A DNA stretch of 64,000 nucleotides, taken from Arvicola amphibius. Lineage: Eukaryota > Chordata > Mammalia > Rodentia > Cricetidae. The notes beneath the pieces were generated by a model. That model was given only the letters and a program-made list of their open reading frames with translations. It did not search any database and was not told where the DNA came from. The stretch covers positions 92,675,985 to 92,739,984 of the forward strand of contig NC_052047.1 of assembly GCF_903992535.2 (NCBI RefSeq), written 5' to 3'. This document shows positions 38,201 to 52,600 of the stretch, piece by piece (the stretch's first letter is position 1; the number at the start of each line of letters is the position of its first letter). A program made the position numbers and the translations under genes.

Positions 38201-41200
38201 AAATGCATAGAATGAAACACTCTAGACTATCAAGTAAAATCCTTCATGTGTGCAGTATGTGCATTGTATGTGTCTGTGTATAGGGTACTCCCGTAGGTTG
38301 TTGTTGCAAGTCTTTCCCTGTTGTTCTCCACCTTAGTTTTTGAGACGTGGTTTCTCTCTGTGCCTGGGCTGGTTGCTTTGTCGAATGGCTGGCCAGTGAG
38401 CCCCGCCCCGAGATTCTGTTCTGTTCTTCTCAGCACTGTGCCGCCACAGGGGCTGAGTCTGAACCCATAGCCTGGTGCTTATGCAGCAGGTACGGTACTG
38501 ATGGTGCTGTCTCTGCATCTCTTTGATATTATTTTTTGATGCAGTAAAAATTCTGGAAAAATCAATAACTGTGGAAACTATTTTTAATCTTATTAAGGTA
38601 GTGTGACTGACTGAAGCACTTAGTATTATGTGGTAGTGAGCATGAGTTGAGTAATGAGTAAAGCTGTATTTTTGCTTTAGACAAATCGTAGATTTGTATC
38701 AGCAGGGAAGAGATTTCTGTTCTCGTGAATCAACTATGACAAACCCTTCCCTGTGCTCCACCAAGAAGGTGATGAAAGCTCCTTTCTCTTTTTGTTGTAC
38801 TTTTCTGTTTAGTACTGAGAGCTAATTTCAGTAGAGACTTGAAGCTTATTGTTAAGAGGTTTTATTCTTTACAGACTTTGGGTTTTGGATACATACTTAT
38901 TTCTGCTCATAAAAGTTAACAAGATGCTGAAATTTGTGAGCTTTGCCACAGGTTGAAACTCTATAGCAAGAAAGCAAACTTTTAGAAAGTCTCAAAAAAG
39001 AAAATTAGCATTTTATGCTATAAAATATTAATGAATTTTAAACTACATTAGTGAAAAAGAACCATTCCTGTTTATATTCTGTAGGTTTGGTCCTGAGATT
39101 TTGCTGTCTTAGGCACTGAATTATGGTGAGCAGCATAGCTGAGAAACCGGAGCTTCAGTACTCTGAAGTCATTTGCTATGTCAGGATTTATTAAGTCAGA
39201 CATTATAGCAGAAATAATGCTTTAAATTTAGCTGCTTTGTGGGGTACCCTTGGGGATATGTTGATTAAAAGTGGTGTTTCCTTCCTCATTATATGTGTTG
39301 TAAGCTCATTAGTGTTAGATAATAACTACAGTTTCTGTTTATTATAAAGTAGCCTGTGTTGGGTTTGTTCACTGTGTGGCTCTTAGGAGGTGTCTTCTAT
39401 TTATTAGAATAGCCTGTGTTGGGTTTGTTCACTGTGTGGCTCTTAGGAGGTGTCTTCTCTTTATTAGAATAGCCATTGAACTGTCTTGTATTTTGAAATT
39501 TTGAAAATTGAGATAGACTTCTATTGAAGATATACATACATATATATACATGTGTATATGTGTATATAGATTCAGATTTATAAATCCATAGCCTCCCATA
39601 AAATGTGTTCTTATAAATCTATAGGTAATGCTCAGCCATTTGTTGAATTTAACTAGCTTGGTCTGATCGTACTGACATATTTTGTTTGGGCAAATTTTTG
39701 GGGTTTTAAAGACAGTTTCACTTTTTAGTTCAGGTTGGCCTAAAGCTCACTATGTAGCCCTATCCTGGCCTTGAATTCACCCTACTCTTCATGCCTTAGC
39801 CTCTAGAGTACTGGGATTACAGGCATGAGCCACCAAGCCTAGCTTGTGACTGATCTTTGAGATTTAGTGTTCTACATAATGATTTAGAAATGTCATTTGA
39901 CTACAGTGTTAGGAAAGGTCCATTTTGCTGGTTTAAAGAGAAAGAGCTATGCTTATAGCTCTTATCTCTTATAGAGAACCATGTGTGCTATTATTAGGTG
40001 CTTCAGCAATAAAAGTTGACAAACTTGAAAATATAATTATGAAGCTAAATTTTCTTTGTGAAGATGAATGAATTCTTATCAGTGAATATAAGCTTTTCCA
40101 CTTGAATATTCAGTTATCGATAGAGGTTCATTGAGAGATGACTTTTTATTCTTGCAAAAAGGAACTAAAGGAACATTTTCTTTAAGTTAGTTGCTAAGTT
40201 ACTATGCTTCTTAATGAAATGGCAGCATTAACTTTCAGAAATGTAAAGAGTTAAAGTACTGGAGAATAGAAATCTATTACAAGTGTGTTACCTTTGTTTT
40301 AATTTAATTAAACATTTTAACAATGAGGTTTTTTTCCTTTGACCTTTTGTTTTGATATTATTAGTAAATGAAGCTCTCTTGTTTTTAAACAGGGTACCAA
40401 GTATGGTGTCCTTAGAGGAAACAAAATTGTATACTGGACTGGAACATGGTATGTGAATACTAACTGAAGTAAGTCTGTAGAAGCTATCTGTTTAGCTTCT
40501 CTGTAACAATTAGAATTGAGTCATTTTATATTTATGGTTCTTAGATTCTTTGTAGTATATAAAATATACTCATTGTGCAACAATCATTTTCTTTCTCTCT
40601 GGGAAACTAGATGCTTATTTTTTTTTTTTTTTTTTTTTTTCTGAGACAGGGTCTCATTATGTAGCCCAGGGAGTCCTTAGACTCAGAGATCTGACTCTGG
40701 CTTTATGAACTATTATTTAAAGAATTGCCAATAAATAACAGAAACTGACTCCATAAATTTAATTACTTTCTGTGTTTAGATATAAGCTTTGCTACTAAAC
40801 AGCATTCATTTAAGTTTTATTTATTTATTTTTGCTTAAAAGGATAGTTGTTTGGTTTTTGTATGTATGTGTACATTCCATGGTCACAGGACAAGTTGCCA
40901 GAGTGAATTTTCTTTACACTGTGTTGATTCTGGGGCTCAAGCTCGGACTATCACTTGAAAGATCCTTATCAGCTAAGCCATCTCACCAGCCATGTTTTTA
41001 ATTCTTGTAGGGCGAAACATTAATGTGAATGGGGAATATTGTAGCCTTTATATTTGATGGTCTTTGTAGAGTTTCGAGTGAATTTAATTCAATTTAGTTT
41101 TTCGATGTGGTGCTGGAAGATCATACCCAGAGACATAAACAGGATAGATAAGTGTTCTCCCACTAAGAGATACCCCAGCCCTTACTGTATTAGTATTTAT

Positions 41201-44200
41201 GAGACAACTGGATGTTGCTGATTGATAGAGCATATATTTACATACATGCCTGAGACTCAGGGTCATTTCCCAGCAACACCCCCCCCCAACTATATCGTAT
41301 ACTAATTTAAAGTTCAAAATGCAACCTTAAGAGAAACTCTTACTAATGGATTAATAATAGAATTAGTTCTATACATTAATTTCTAAGATACAACTCCTGG
41401 ATTTGGGTTACCCGTAAATTTAGAGAATCCCAAGCCTTTGTGGTTTCTAATTAGCAGCTTGGGACTTTGAAATGTTCACAACAGTGTTTTCTTTCTCTCC
41501 CTTCTTCCACTTTATAAAGAAGTATATATTTATTTTCATTTTATGTGTATAGGTGTTTTCTGGATGTATGTGTATCACATTCCCATGGAGGACAGAAGGT
41601 CTCAGATTCCCTGGATCTGAAGTTAGCTGGTCATTAGTGGGTGCTGATAACTGAACCCACATTCTTTGTAATGGCAGCAAGTGCTTTTAACCCTGAACCA
41701 TCTCTCCCCCACCTTCCAGACAAAATATTTTATAAGTAATTGTTTTATTTTGGTTATTTGAGACCAATCTCATGTGGCCCCATCTTGTCTTCAACTCCTT
41801 TATCCTCTTTCCTCTTCCTCCCAAACTCTGGGCTTATGGATGTGCATTCCCATGCCCAGATACATTTGTCTGTCTGTTCATTTATAGAGTTACTGGAGAA
41901 AGGGTCTTGTTCTGTAGATCAGTCTAGCCTTGAACCATCTGCCATCCTGTTCTTATTCTCTGAGGTGCTAATGTTACAGGCGTGTGCCTCAATGCCCTGC
42001 TTAACTTGGATCTTTGAAAAGCAGAGGTTTCGAATGTTAGTCTGGGTCATACTTAGCTTCTAATTTAACTATGTTAAAGGCAAAGCCATTTGTCCTCCAA
42101 TTTACCTTTTAAGAAGGGTCTTGGGATAAGCTGTTAAAAACTGGAATAAAATGAGGAACTTTCCATGTCTAAAATGCCTTTTCATCATCATCATCATCAT
42201 TATTATTATTATTATTATTTATTTTAAAAATAGATCTATCCAGAGAGAACCACCGAGAAACAATTGCTAGTGTCATACGGAAACTTCTTAGTAAGTATAT
42301 ATGCCTGTAACTTGCTCTGTATTTCTAAGCTTTAAAATAGCAACCTATGGCAGGTGTGCTTTTACTTAACTTTTTTAGAAATTTTATTTTATGAAGTAGA
42401 TTTGGGTTTGTGTAGTAATTTAAGGTGTTAGCTAAAACTTTTTTCTTCTCCTATTTTAGACCACATACTTGAAAATTCAGAAGATGATACCAAATCATTG
42501 TTTCTCATCATAAAGGTAGAATTCCATAATTATTAATGTACACAGTTTCATAATTATTAATATGCTTGGGTTTTACTAGTGATTTCTGAATAAATGTTGA
42601 AATTCTTTGACACAGATTATTGGAGACCTTCTGCAATTCCAAGGATCTCATAAACATGAATTTGACTCCCGATGGAAAAGCTTTAACTTAGTAAAGAAAT
42701 CAATGGAAAATCGGGTCAGTATCTCCACCTGAACTTCTGAATTTTTGTTTTTGCAAAGATGTATAATGGTCCTGATTTGAGGATATTTGTTTATAGAGGA
42801 AATTTGCTCTATAAGTAAAAGTAGTCGCTTTAAAAATATTGCATGAAACCGATGTGGGTTTTGTTTGCTATAGGATTCTTATTATGTAACAATAAAACAT
42901 TGACTTTTAAAGACAAAATACTGTATGAAGACGAAAAGCATGATACAGATCTTAAGTGGGGGGATTGTATTTACTTGCTAGGAATATTGCTTAATTGTAG
43001 ATCACTTTTTAAGTTAAAAGTATTTATTTTAGTGATAACATCCATTACTCTCCTCTGTATCCATATAGGGATTTGCTTCCTGGAACTAGCTCTTGTAGAC
43101 CAGGCTGACAGAGATCCGCCTGCCTCTGCCTCCCTAGTTCTGGGATTAAAGGCGGGCACCTCCACTGTCTGGCTGATTTTTTTGTTTTTGGTTTGTTTGT
43201 TTGTTTGTTTAAGAGAAAAAAAAGTCCACAAGCATGAACTTTGTATAAATCTGAGGAAAACATTTCTTATATTTATTTCATGATCCAGTATTAGAATTAG
43301 TATAAGCCTCTTCAGGAACATGGAAGGAAAAACACCCAGAGAGCAGTAGAGCTGTCCCCAGCAGTGTTCCCCAGTAGACTTATGCTGCACTTGGCTCTCT
43401 AGAAGCCTGTATGTTCCTGGTGCTAAATAGTGGAGATAGAGGAGTCTACAAAAAGGAGAAAGGAACTGTGTCAGGCTTTGGAAGCGTGCTGTAAGGTAAA
43501 TTAGGTCAATAGTTTTGTTTTAAGAAAGTTCTTTGGTTTACAGTTAGCAGTGGAGAGCCACTAAAAGGACTATGCGTTGTGAGCATGAGCCACCACACTT
43601 GACTGAAAGTTAAGATGAATATTAGAATACTCTGCCACAATTAGAATCTAGGTGAGAAAACCCTGAGTCAGAGCTTTTAAGATTCAGGTTGGAAGGTTTG
43701 GACAAAAGGTAGAATTGGAGCACTTTGATGACTAATGTAATAAAGAATAATAATTTGTAATTTGTAACAATACAAATAATTTTTTTGGTGTATATTTATT
43801 TGTGGGGGTGGGGGCATACATCTGTGAAAGTGGAGTTCAGAGGACAGCTTGCAAAAGTCAGTTCTCTCCTTCGAACATGTAGGTTCCAGGAGTTGAACCT
43901 AGGTTGTCAGACATGTGTGGCAGTTGCGTTTGCTTTTCAGCCTTTTTTCCTGCCCTATGTTCATTTTCTTGGTTTAGGGTTTGTAGGATATGGTTTGGGT
44001 TGACTTGTTTTTTATTGTTGTTGTTATTGGGTTTTTTGTTTGGTTGGTTGGTTTTGTTTTGAGACTTGGTCAATCTTTGTAGCCCTGGGTGGTCTGGAAC
44101 TCAAAGTGATCTACATATGTCTGAGATTAAAGGTGTGCACCACCATATCTGGCTGTGTTCTTATTATGAGGTCAGTTTTCATTATGGGATTCAGGAATCC

Positions 44201-47084
44201 ATTGTTGAAGTTACTCAGTGAAAACACTGAGATGTTTGCTGTTTTGTTTTCCAGCTCCATGGAAAGAAGCAACACATCAGAGCACTGCTGATTGACAGAG
44301 TGATGCTGCAGCATGAGGCAAGTGTCCCCTCACCTCAGCCTGTAATAAATAATACTGCAGTGTGCTCATAATTAAGTGGACTTTCATTAAACTCTTCAAG
44401 ACTTTATTTTATATTATTTCTTTTTAAAGTTGCGAACACTAACTGTTGAGGGTTGTGAGTATAAAAGAATACATCAAGATATGATCAGAGATCTTCTTCG
44501 ATTGTCAACAAGTTCATACAGTCAGGTGAGGCTCTACTCTCTCCAATACCTACATTTTTTTACTTTGCAGTCTAGGTATCTCTGTTTTCCCAGTGGAATT
44601 TAAGTAATCCCTCATTTAGGATCACACAGCAAGGAAGCAAGAGAACCAGAACTAAAATATAATAATTCCCGTCCCCAATGCCATGGTAAATACCTTCCAA
44701 ATTTCAAATAGATTCAAATTTTGCCTTAATATACAAAAACATTTATTTGTAGTATGATTGTTCCCACCCCACTCACCTCTACGCTCTTTTCCTAGACAGG
44801 GTTTCTCTGTAACCCTGGTTGTCCTGGAACTTTGTAGATAAGGCTAGCCTCGGACTCAGAGATCTGTCTGCCCCTGCTGGGATTAAAGGGGCACACCACC
44901 ATGCCTAGCTAATTGCTTCTCATTTTAGATCCTCAGTCCTTCCTCCAACAAGGTCTTGCTATTTAAACAGACTAGCCTTGAACTTCAGTCCACTTGCCTC
45001 CACCTCCAAAGTGCTGGGATTACTGGCATATGCACCAACATGTCCTGCTTAAATTGTTTCTCTCTGTTGTAAATTTGAGAGATTATGTTGGTAGACTGGT
45101 ACTCCTACTTAATTCTATGAAATTCCAAAGGCCAGTCTGGGATGGCTATATAATTCCTTCTGTGTGTGATGCTTGGGTTTAGATAGTTACTAACATGTAA
45201 TATATCATCTATCCCTTAATAAAGTATAAGACCAAAAGATTATATTGTAGCACTTAAAACAGAGACATTACAAGATTTATGTATATCAGTTACTTTTAAT
45301 ATAGTAATTTCCTGTGTGTGGACATAAGAGACCCGATCTCATCAACAGTGAGTTAGGGTGTCTGCTGTTTGCTTTTAGCGGTGTTATAAGCTGTTGCCCA
45401 TGAATGCATTCAACTTCCTCTGATACTATCTTCCTTTTAATAATCATTTGCTTACTTTTTAGGGTATATGTTTTCTGTTATTTAAGAATCAATCTAAATT
45501 ATCATCCTTTGCTTTTTATGTTTCATTAGACATCTTTTTAAATCTTTTTCAATTTTTCCCAGGTCAGAAACAAGGCTCAGCAAACATTTTTTGCTGCTTT
45601 GGGAGCATATAACTTCTGCTGCAGAGATATCATCCCTTTGGTTCTGGAGTTTTTACGACCTGATAGGCAGGGTGTCACACAGCAGCAGTTCAAGGTAGAG
45701 GTTCTGTTTCAGTGTCTACAGTAAACATCCATATATTGGTTATTCAGCCTCTGCATTTAATATTTTGCTATATTTGCTTATCACCTATCTTAAAATATGT
45801 GTAAGTTTAAGATACTAGAACATTTCATCATGATTATTGTGCAGACCTCTGTGGAAAATATCTGAATTATATAACCAATGTGAAGGGAAGACTAGGGATG
45901 GAAAGAAATAAGATTATTTGAGCAACCGATCAGAGCAGAAAAAAGGAAGAAACAAGGCAAGTTTCAGGGGTGAAGTAGAGTCTCTGTGAGTAGGTTATTA
46001 ATAAGAGATATTAAGGACAAAAAAAGTTAGGGTTTGATAGCTAAATATGAGGAAACTAAAACATCACTAAATCTGGATTGTACAAGTAGTTATAGGAGAG
46101 GTGAGAGACCCCTGGAACCCAAGAGTTTAAGGCAAGTCTAAGCAATGTGGTGAGATCCCATCTCAAAACAAAATGAGTCTAAACAGCAAAAGTGATCAAG
46201 ATACCATGAAAAGAGAGGAACAGCCATGGAAGGGCAATAAAGAGACCTTTCAGAAAGAACACACAGTCATCAGTGCCCACTTTCTGGAGATAATTAAGAT
46301 TAGCACTAAGTATGTTCCTTGAAATTAATCTGAGACACAGCTCGGTAGGCTGTGAGTCAGGCTTAGTTACTTACTTCTAAAATTTAATCAGAACAAGGCA
46401 TTCTTTTATGTAGTTTGTACATTTTCTTCATATCACAGTGCTGAAGATTAGTGGCAGGGACTGATACCAACTGACTGTTTCCTTTCTTCTTTACTTTCTG
46501 GCGGCTGACTTCCACCCAATGTTGGATATCCTTTCTGGAAGCTCTGCCTCATTTGATCATATCGGTCAATCTTGTCAAGAATGTTTTATATGGGCAACGT
46601 TAGAGAGGTGAAAGTTAACAGTGACTGTCTATAGAGCCTGTAGAGGAGGCTAGACTGTGCAGTGGGTAACAATCCAACTTAGATCCATTCAGATTGAGTG
46701 TTCTGGAAGTAACAACACTTTTTGATACTAATAGAAAATGTACTTGCTTCATCAGAACTATTTCATGTTGTCAGTAAAAACTATGTAGTATAATTAAATA
46801 GCTAGATTTTTTAAAGGTATTTTAAAATTTATTGTTTGACAATTTGATATATGTATATAATACATCTCATCATATCCACCTTCCATTCTCTCCTTCTACC
46901 CCTCCTGAGTAACCAAGCTTTTATATGTTTAGTAACATACTTAGTAACTTTGTGTTAGTTGTTATTTGGTAAGTTATTTAAAACTAAAAATACTTTTTGG
47001 TACATTTCAAGGCCAGTATCATATCTGAGGAAAATATGAGTAGAATCTGTACTTTTACATTCTTATTCTTTTTTTTCTTCTTCT

Positions 47085-47125
<41 letters not shown>

Positions 47126-49571
47126 AGAGAGAGAGAGTTTCTCAGTATCTTTGGAGCCTGTCATGAAACTAGCTCTTGTAGACCAGATTGGTCTCGAACT
47201 TACAGAGATCCGCCTGCCTCTGCCTGGCCTATTCTTATTTTTTATATTGCCTAATTGCCATTCTTTAGCAAACCATCTATTAAATGACTTAGAAAAAATA
47301 TTAATGGATGCCACTTGGTTAAACCTCAAGTACAAATTTTTAAAACCAGCACAGTAAATACATGTAATATTATATACAAATCACCTGTTAAATATGTAAA
47401 TAACTAATGTAAAAATTTAAGCGCCATGTTTGAATCTTAGTTTTCCTCTGTGCCTCTTAGTTTTCCATGTAAATTTATTTGTTCTTATAGGGCGCCTTAT
47501 ATTGTCTGCTTGGAAATCATAGTGGTGTATGCCTGGCAAACCTTCATGATTGGGACTGTATTGTGCAGACTTGGCCAGCACTTGTTTCTTCGGGCCTTAG
47601 CCAAGCCATGTCACTGGAAAAGCCATCAATAGTGAGGCTGTTTGATGACCTTGCAGAAAAGATTCATAGACAGTATGAAACAATTGGCTTGGACTGCACA
47701 GTAAGCAAACTATTTGTTCTCTCGTATTTTACTGGAAATTCGGGCTTTTAATTTTTCATGTTTTTTTTTCTTTTTTCTATAATAATATGTTGGCTTATTA
47801 TAATTTTTAAAAGGCATTTACTTTCTCTTTCCTACTAACGTTCCTTAGTGATCATTGTTTTAGATAACAGGTTTGGAACACCAAGGTAAAGTGTTTCTGG
47901 GAAAGAGTCAGGTCTTTTCTACCAAGAGGCTGCACAGTTGACTGCTCTGTTTATCGTTGTTCCATGTATGCCTCCACTGCATTCTCCTCCTCACTTTCCC
48001 TTCTCTCTTCCCTCTCCTCTGGCTGGCCTGGAACTTGCTTTGTAGACCAGGCAGGTCTCTAACTCACTCTGCTGAAGCATTTATCTAATTATTCTTTATC
48101 AATGAAAACTCAGGAGTCAAGATATCGGGGTGAGAACCTCATTGATCATAGGAGTGATGGAGAAATGACCACTGACTTCTTTTCTCTCTCCTTCATTGAT
48201 CTAAAATGTCTAAGAACCTTTCTTAAACTCTGCCATACTACTTCCTGTATCTCTCTATATGTCCTGGGTCTTCCAAAACCTGTCTGGGTAACTTTGGTCA
48301 TCTAGTAACTATCCACCCTCTGATTCAAAGTAAACTTTATTGGAAGTCTTGGGGAGTGTCATAGTGAGATCAAAATTTCCCACAATACTCAGCTTCTTGA
48401 GTGCTGGGATTACAGACATGACCTACCTACCATGCTGGTTTTTTTTTTTTTAAAAGAGTTGATTTTTTTAGGAGGTTAGCTATACTAGCCAAAGAAGATT
48501 TGCCACTAGCTAGATTCATAACTTATAGGGCAGAATATTAAAATTAGATTTTTTATGAATTAGAAACTCCACTGGTTCTGAAATAGATGTAGGACATTGT
48601 AACAAGAGGGGGCCTGTTTGTTGGGGTTTCTGTCCAGCCCAGTACCCCACAGCTGGGAAGCCCCAAAGAAATAACACAGAGATCTCTATAAGTTACAAAG
48701 CTGATTGGCCCATTAGCTCTAGCCTCTTACTGGCTAACTCTCACATCTTGATTAACCCATATTTAGTAATCTGTGTCACACCACAAGGTGGTGGCTTACT
48801 GAGAAGATTCTGGCCTGCATCCATCTCAGAGAGGAGAATCCTGGCGACTGCCTGAAGTGTCTGCCTCACTGCCTTCTTCCCAGCATTCTGTTCTGTCTAC
48901 TCCACCCACCTATGTTCTAACCTATCAGGCCAAGCAGTTTCTTTATTAATTAACCAATGAAACAACAGATAGATATAAGACACTCCTACATCAGGACATC
49001 ATTTAAGTACTTTTTTAAAAGCCAGTGACTAACTCTATAATCTTTGCTAGTCTCAAACTTGTAGCAATTCTCTTGCCTTAGCCTCCCACATGCTGAGATT
49101 ACATGCGTGAGTCACCTTTCATGACCATCTGAAAAGCTAAAATATATGCATTCTCACTTCCTCAGTGCATCATGATGAACAGAAAAGTGAGGATAGTTGA
49201 GTTTCTTCTTTCCTCAGGTTGGTTATGCTTTGTATCCTAATGACCAGGGTTATAGCTATGGCTATAAATTCATCTCTTGCTCTTTGAAACTGTCCCTATT
49301 GGATTGGTTACCGCCAGGTATAGTTAGTCTTTCTGTAGTGCAGGATGGCCTTGAATTCTTGATACCTCTGCCTTCATCTCCTGAGTGCTCTGATTACAGA
49401 CATGTACCACCATACCCAGGTAGATTATTCTTTCTTTAAAAATTTTTAGTCATAGTAATTCAGGATGCAATCCCAAACCACTGGTCCAGCAAAATAGCCC
49501 AGTAAGAATGTGTTTGTCACCAAACCTGATGACCTGAGTTCAGTCCTGGACTTAAAGCATAATCACTACAT

Positions 49572-49602
<31 letters not shown>

Positions 49603-52600
49603 TTCATTCATTCATTCATTCATTCATTCATTTCTTTATTTTCGAGACAGGGTTTCTCTGTGGCTTAGGAGCCTGTTATTTTTGTGTAGACGTATGAGTG
49701 TGTGTTTGCACACGCCAATCAATGAACATATGGAGATCAGAGGACAAATTATAGGAATGAGTTCTTTCCATCTACCTATGTAGATAGGGTCCTAAAATTT
49801 GAACTCAGGTCATCAGGCGTGGTAACAAGTGCCCTTTTTCCCTTCACTTTACAGTGTGTATCATGACTCTACTTTTTAAATGCTTTTTTCTTTTTAATAA
49901 GATTCCAAAGCCATGTGCTGCAATAGCAGAATTACTTGAACAATCAAAGAATCCTTCTATTAGCCAGACGCTACTTAGCCCAGAAAAGATTAAAGAAGGA
50001 CAGAAGCGCCAACAGGAGAAGAATGCCGATGCCTTAAGGTAATTGAACTTTCTGCTAAAACAGAAAATATTACAGTTAATACATTTTAACTAGCTCTAAT
50101 ATAACTTACCACTACACATTGATTACTGGGAAAAAGCAAGACAATTGGGAGATGATTGTTGCAAGGGGACCAAGTTTTAACTTGCAAGTAGAGCTGAGAA
50201 AAAAAGCATGCTAAAAATAAGTCATTGCTGTATCTTTTTCACTGAGAACTGCCTTTATGTGTTTTTAGGTACTAATGTATCAGACATAGTATAATTAGTG
50301 CACTTTGTTATTAAGTCCTAAATTAGAGTTCAGTACATTACTTTATAACTCCTATAGATATCTCTTTTTTTATTGAACTTGTAATAGGATATTAGTAAAC
50401 TGTTTTTTGATTAGGGGAACCAGAAAAAGTTCTGACTTGGGGGAAAAAAAGTGGTAGTACTTCAGCAGTAGCCTTCTTGACTCAGTTTCAGGTTTACCAT
50501 ATAACTTGTGATGGCACCTACTCACTGTTTGTGAAATGCCTTTTAAACTCACGGCATTGTTCTGTCTTGTCTGAAACTCCTGGACTTAAAAGTATCCCAA
50601 ATGTTATGAATACGGATGCCAGCTGAGGCCCCAAACTTGTTTTCAGAAATGTTTTTGAGAATATTGAACTCTCACAGTCTCCTTAATTGATTGCAGATAG
50701 CCAGCATACTATCACAGAACACTGCTAACTCTTGATTGCTACTTACAGTTTTAATGTTTACTTTGGAGTACTCAGAAAAAGTTTTCAGGGCATGTCTGTA
50801 ATGCTAGTCATTTTTGCTCTAGAGGCCAAAGAATCAGGAGTTCAAGGCTAGCCTGGAGTTTGAAACCTTACCTCAAAAACCTAAGACTATTAAGAGAAAA
50901 GAAACAATTTGGTAGTTCATTATACATAGCCCTTCATGTTCTTTTCTTAGTGTCTCTTCCAACTTTTAGTCTGGTCAAATGGTAAAGTGTAAAAGGGGGT
51001 GAATTATGCCAGAATTTGAATTTATGTTACATCATCTAGTGTTTATCTTAGTATTGTACTAAAACCATATCTGAATTTTTAAAGGAACTATGAAAGGTTG
51101 GTCAACACTTTACTAGACGGTGTGGAGCAGAGAAACCTGTGAGTATAAAGTTTTCTTCTTCTCAAGAAAAGGTGGGGTTTTGTTTGTTTGTTTGTTTTGT
51201 TTTTAAGCATGAAAGCATTTGTCTTAACTGCTTAGGGATTTTGTACATGGGGAAAAGAATGGTTGTATTAATAGGGTTTTTGTATTAGAAGACTAAAAGC
51301 AGGGGACGTGGAGTGGTTTAGGGTAATAGGGTAGTGTTATTCAGTAGGCCTGTTTTTATTCTTGAGAAATGTACAATTATGTTTCAAATATACAGCTGAG
51401 CAGGGCTTCACATGCCTGTGCCCTCAGCTTTCAGCAGGCTGAGGCTACAAGCAAAGAAAGTTTCAAAACAGATTCTTAATGTAAGTGGTTTTTAAGGCTC
51501 CTGTGATTTGTATTACTGTCTCTCACCACCCATCCCTTTTTCTCAACCTCCAGGCCTTGGAAATTTGAGCATATAGGCATTGGGCTTCTGTCTCTGCTCT
51601 TAAGGGAGGACAGAGTGTTGCCTCTTCGTGCCATACGTTTTTTTGTTGAAAATCTCAACCACGATGCAATTGTTGTTCGAAAGGTACACACTTTATTTTG
51701 GCTACTGTGTTGGGTTTAAGAATATTTACCTTAATAGGCTGCTTCAATTCTTTATAAACAATATATACCCTAATAAATGCTTTAACATGAATTGATTTGG
51801 CATCTCCTTCTGTTCGCTCAGAAGCAAATAATTATTTGTTTAACAAATACTTGGAGGCATAATCAAGTATTTTACATTTTAACATAGTTGTAATAGAGAA
51901 TTAGCTTATAAACTTGGCTAAGTTTGACTTTTAAAAATTTGAAAGTTCATCAAGGAGTGGAGCAAATCTAATAAGGGTTCAATTTTCCGGTTGTGCTTTG
52001 AAACTATTACAAATGAGCTGTCAGAAAAGTCCTGGCCTTGTCTATTTCTGGAAGAAGGACAATAAAAGACGCAGAGGCTGACACAAATAGAATGAGCAGC
52101 TATTGATCTAATAAAAAAAGGACTGTTTCTTTAGCAGACACCAGCATAAACTCAAGGGTGGAGATGGTAGTAAATTATTTCTAGTTGAATGTTTATGCTT
52201 CCCTGGCCAGTGCCAATAGGCAGGCAGTATATTTTTTAATTAATTTTTTTAACTTAAAACTATTTTTCAATTTGTGTGTGTGCATGCACAAATACATGCA
52301 CACACACACACACACACACCCCACCTCAGCATGCATGTGAAGGTCAGAGGACAGTTTTTGGGAGATGGTTCTCAGTTTCCACTGATGGATTGGAGGAGGG
52401 GACTGAATTCAGGTCACTTAGCTTGTGCAGCAAGTACTTCACCTTCCTAAGCCATTCCCCAGACTTAAACTTATTTTTTTTAATAACATACAAAGCAAAT
52501 GATTTTATTATGGCTTTTTTTTTGTTTTTGTTTTTGTTTTTGTTTTTGTTTTTCGAGACAGGGTTTCTCTGCGGCTTTGGAGCCTGTCCTGGAACTAGCT

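Noticed and set aside
42843..43283. 146-codon open frame
   Set aside because: Intronic sequence plus an antisense B1; no similarity to PA200 or any protein I recognise, and the Psme4 exons on either side join without it.
48617..48993. Possible intact endogenous retrovirus
   Set aside because: Only a solitary LTR-like segment of about 380 nt is present; no gag, pol or env-like frame and no second LTR nearby.
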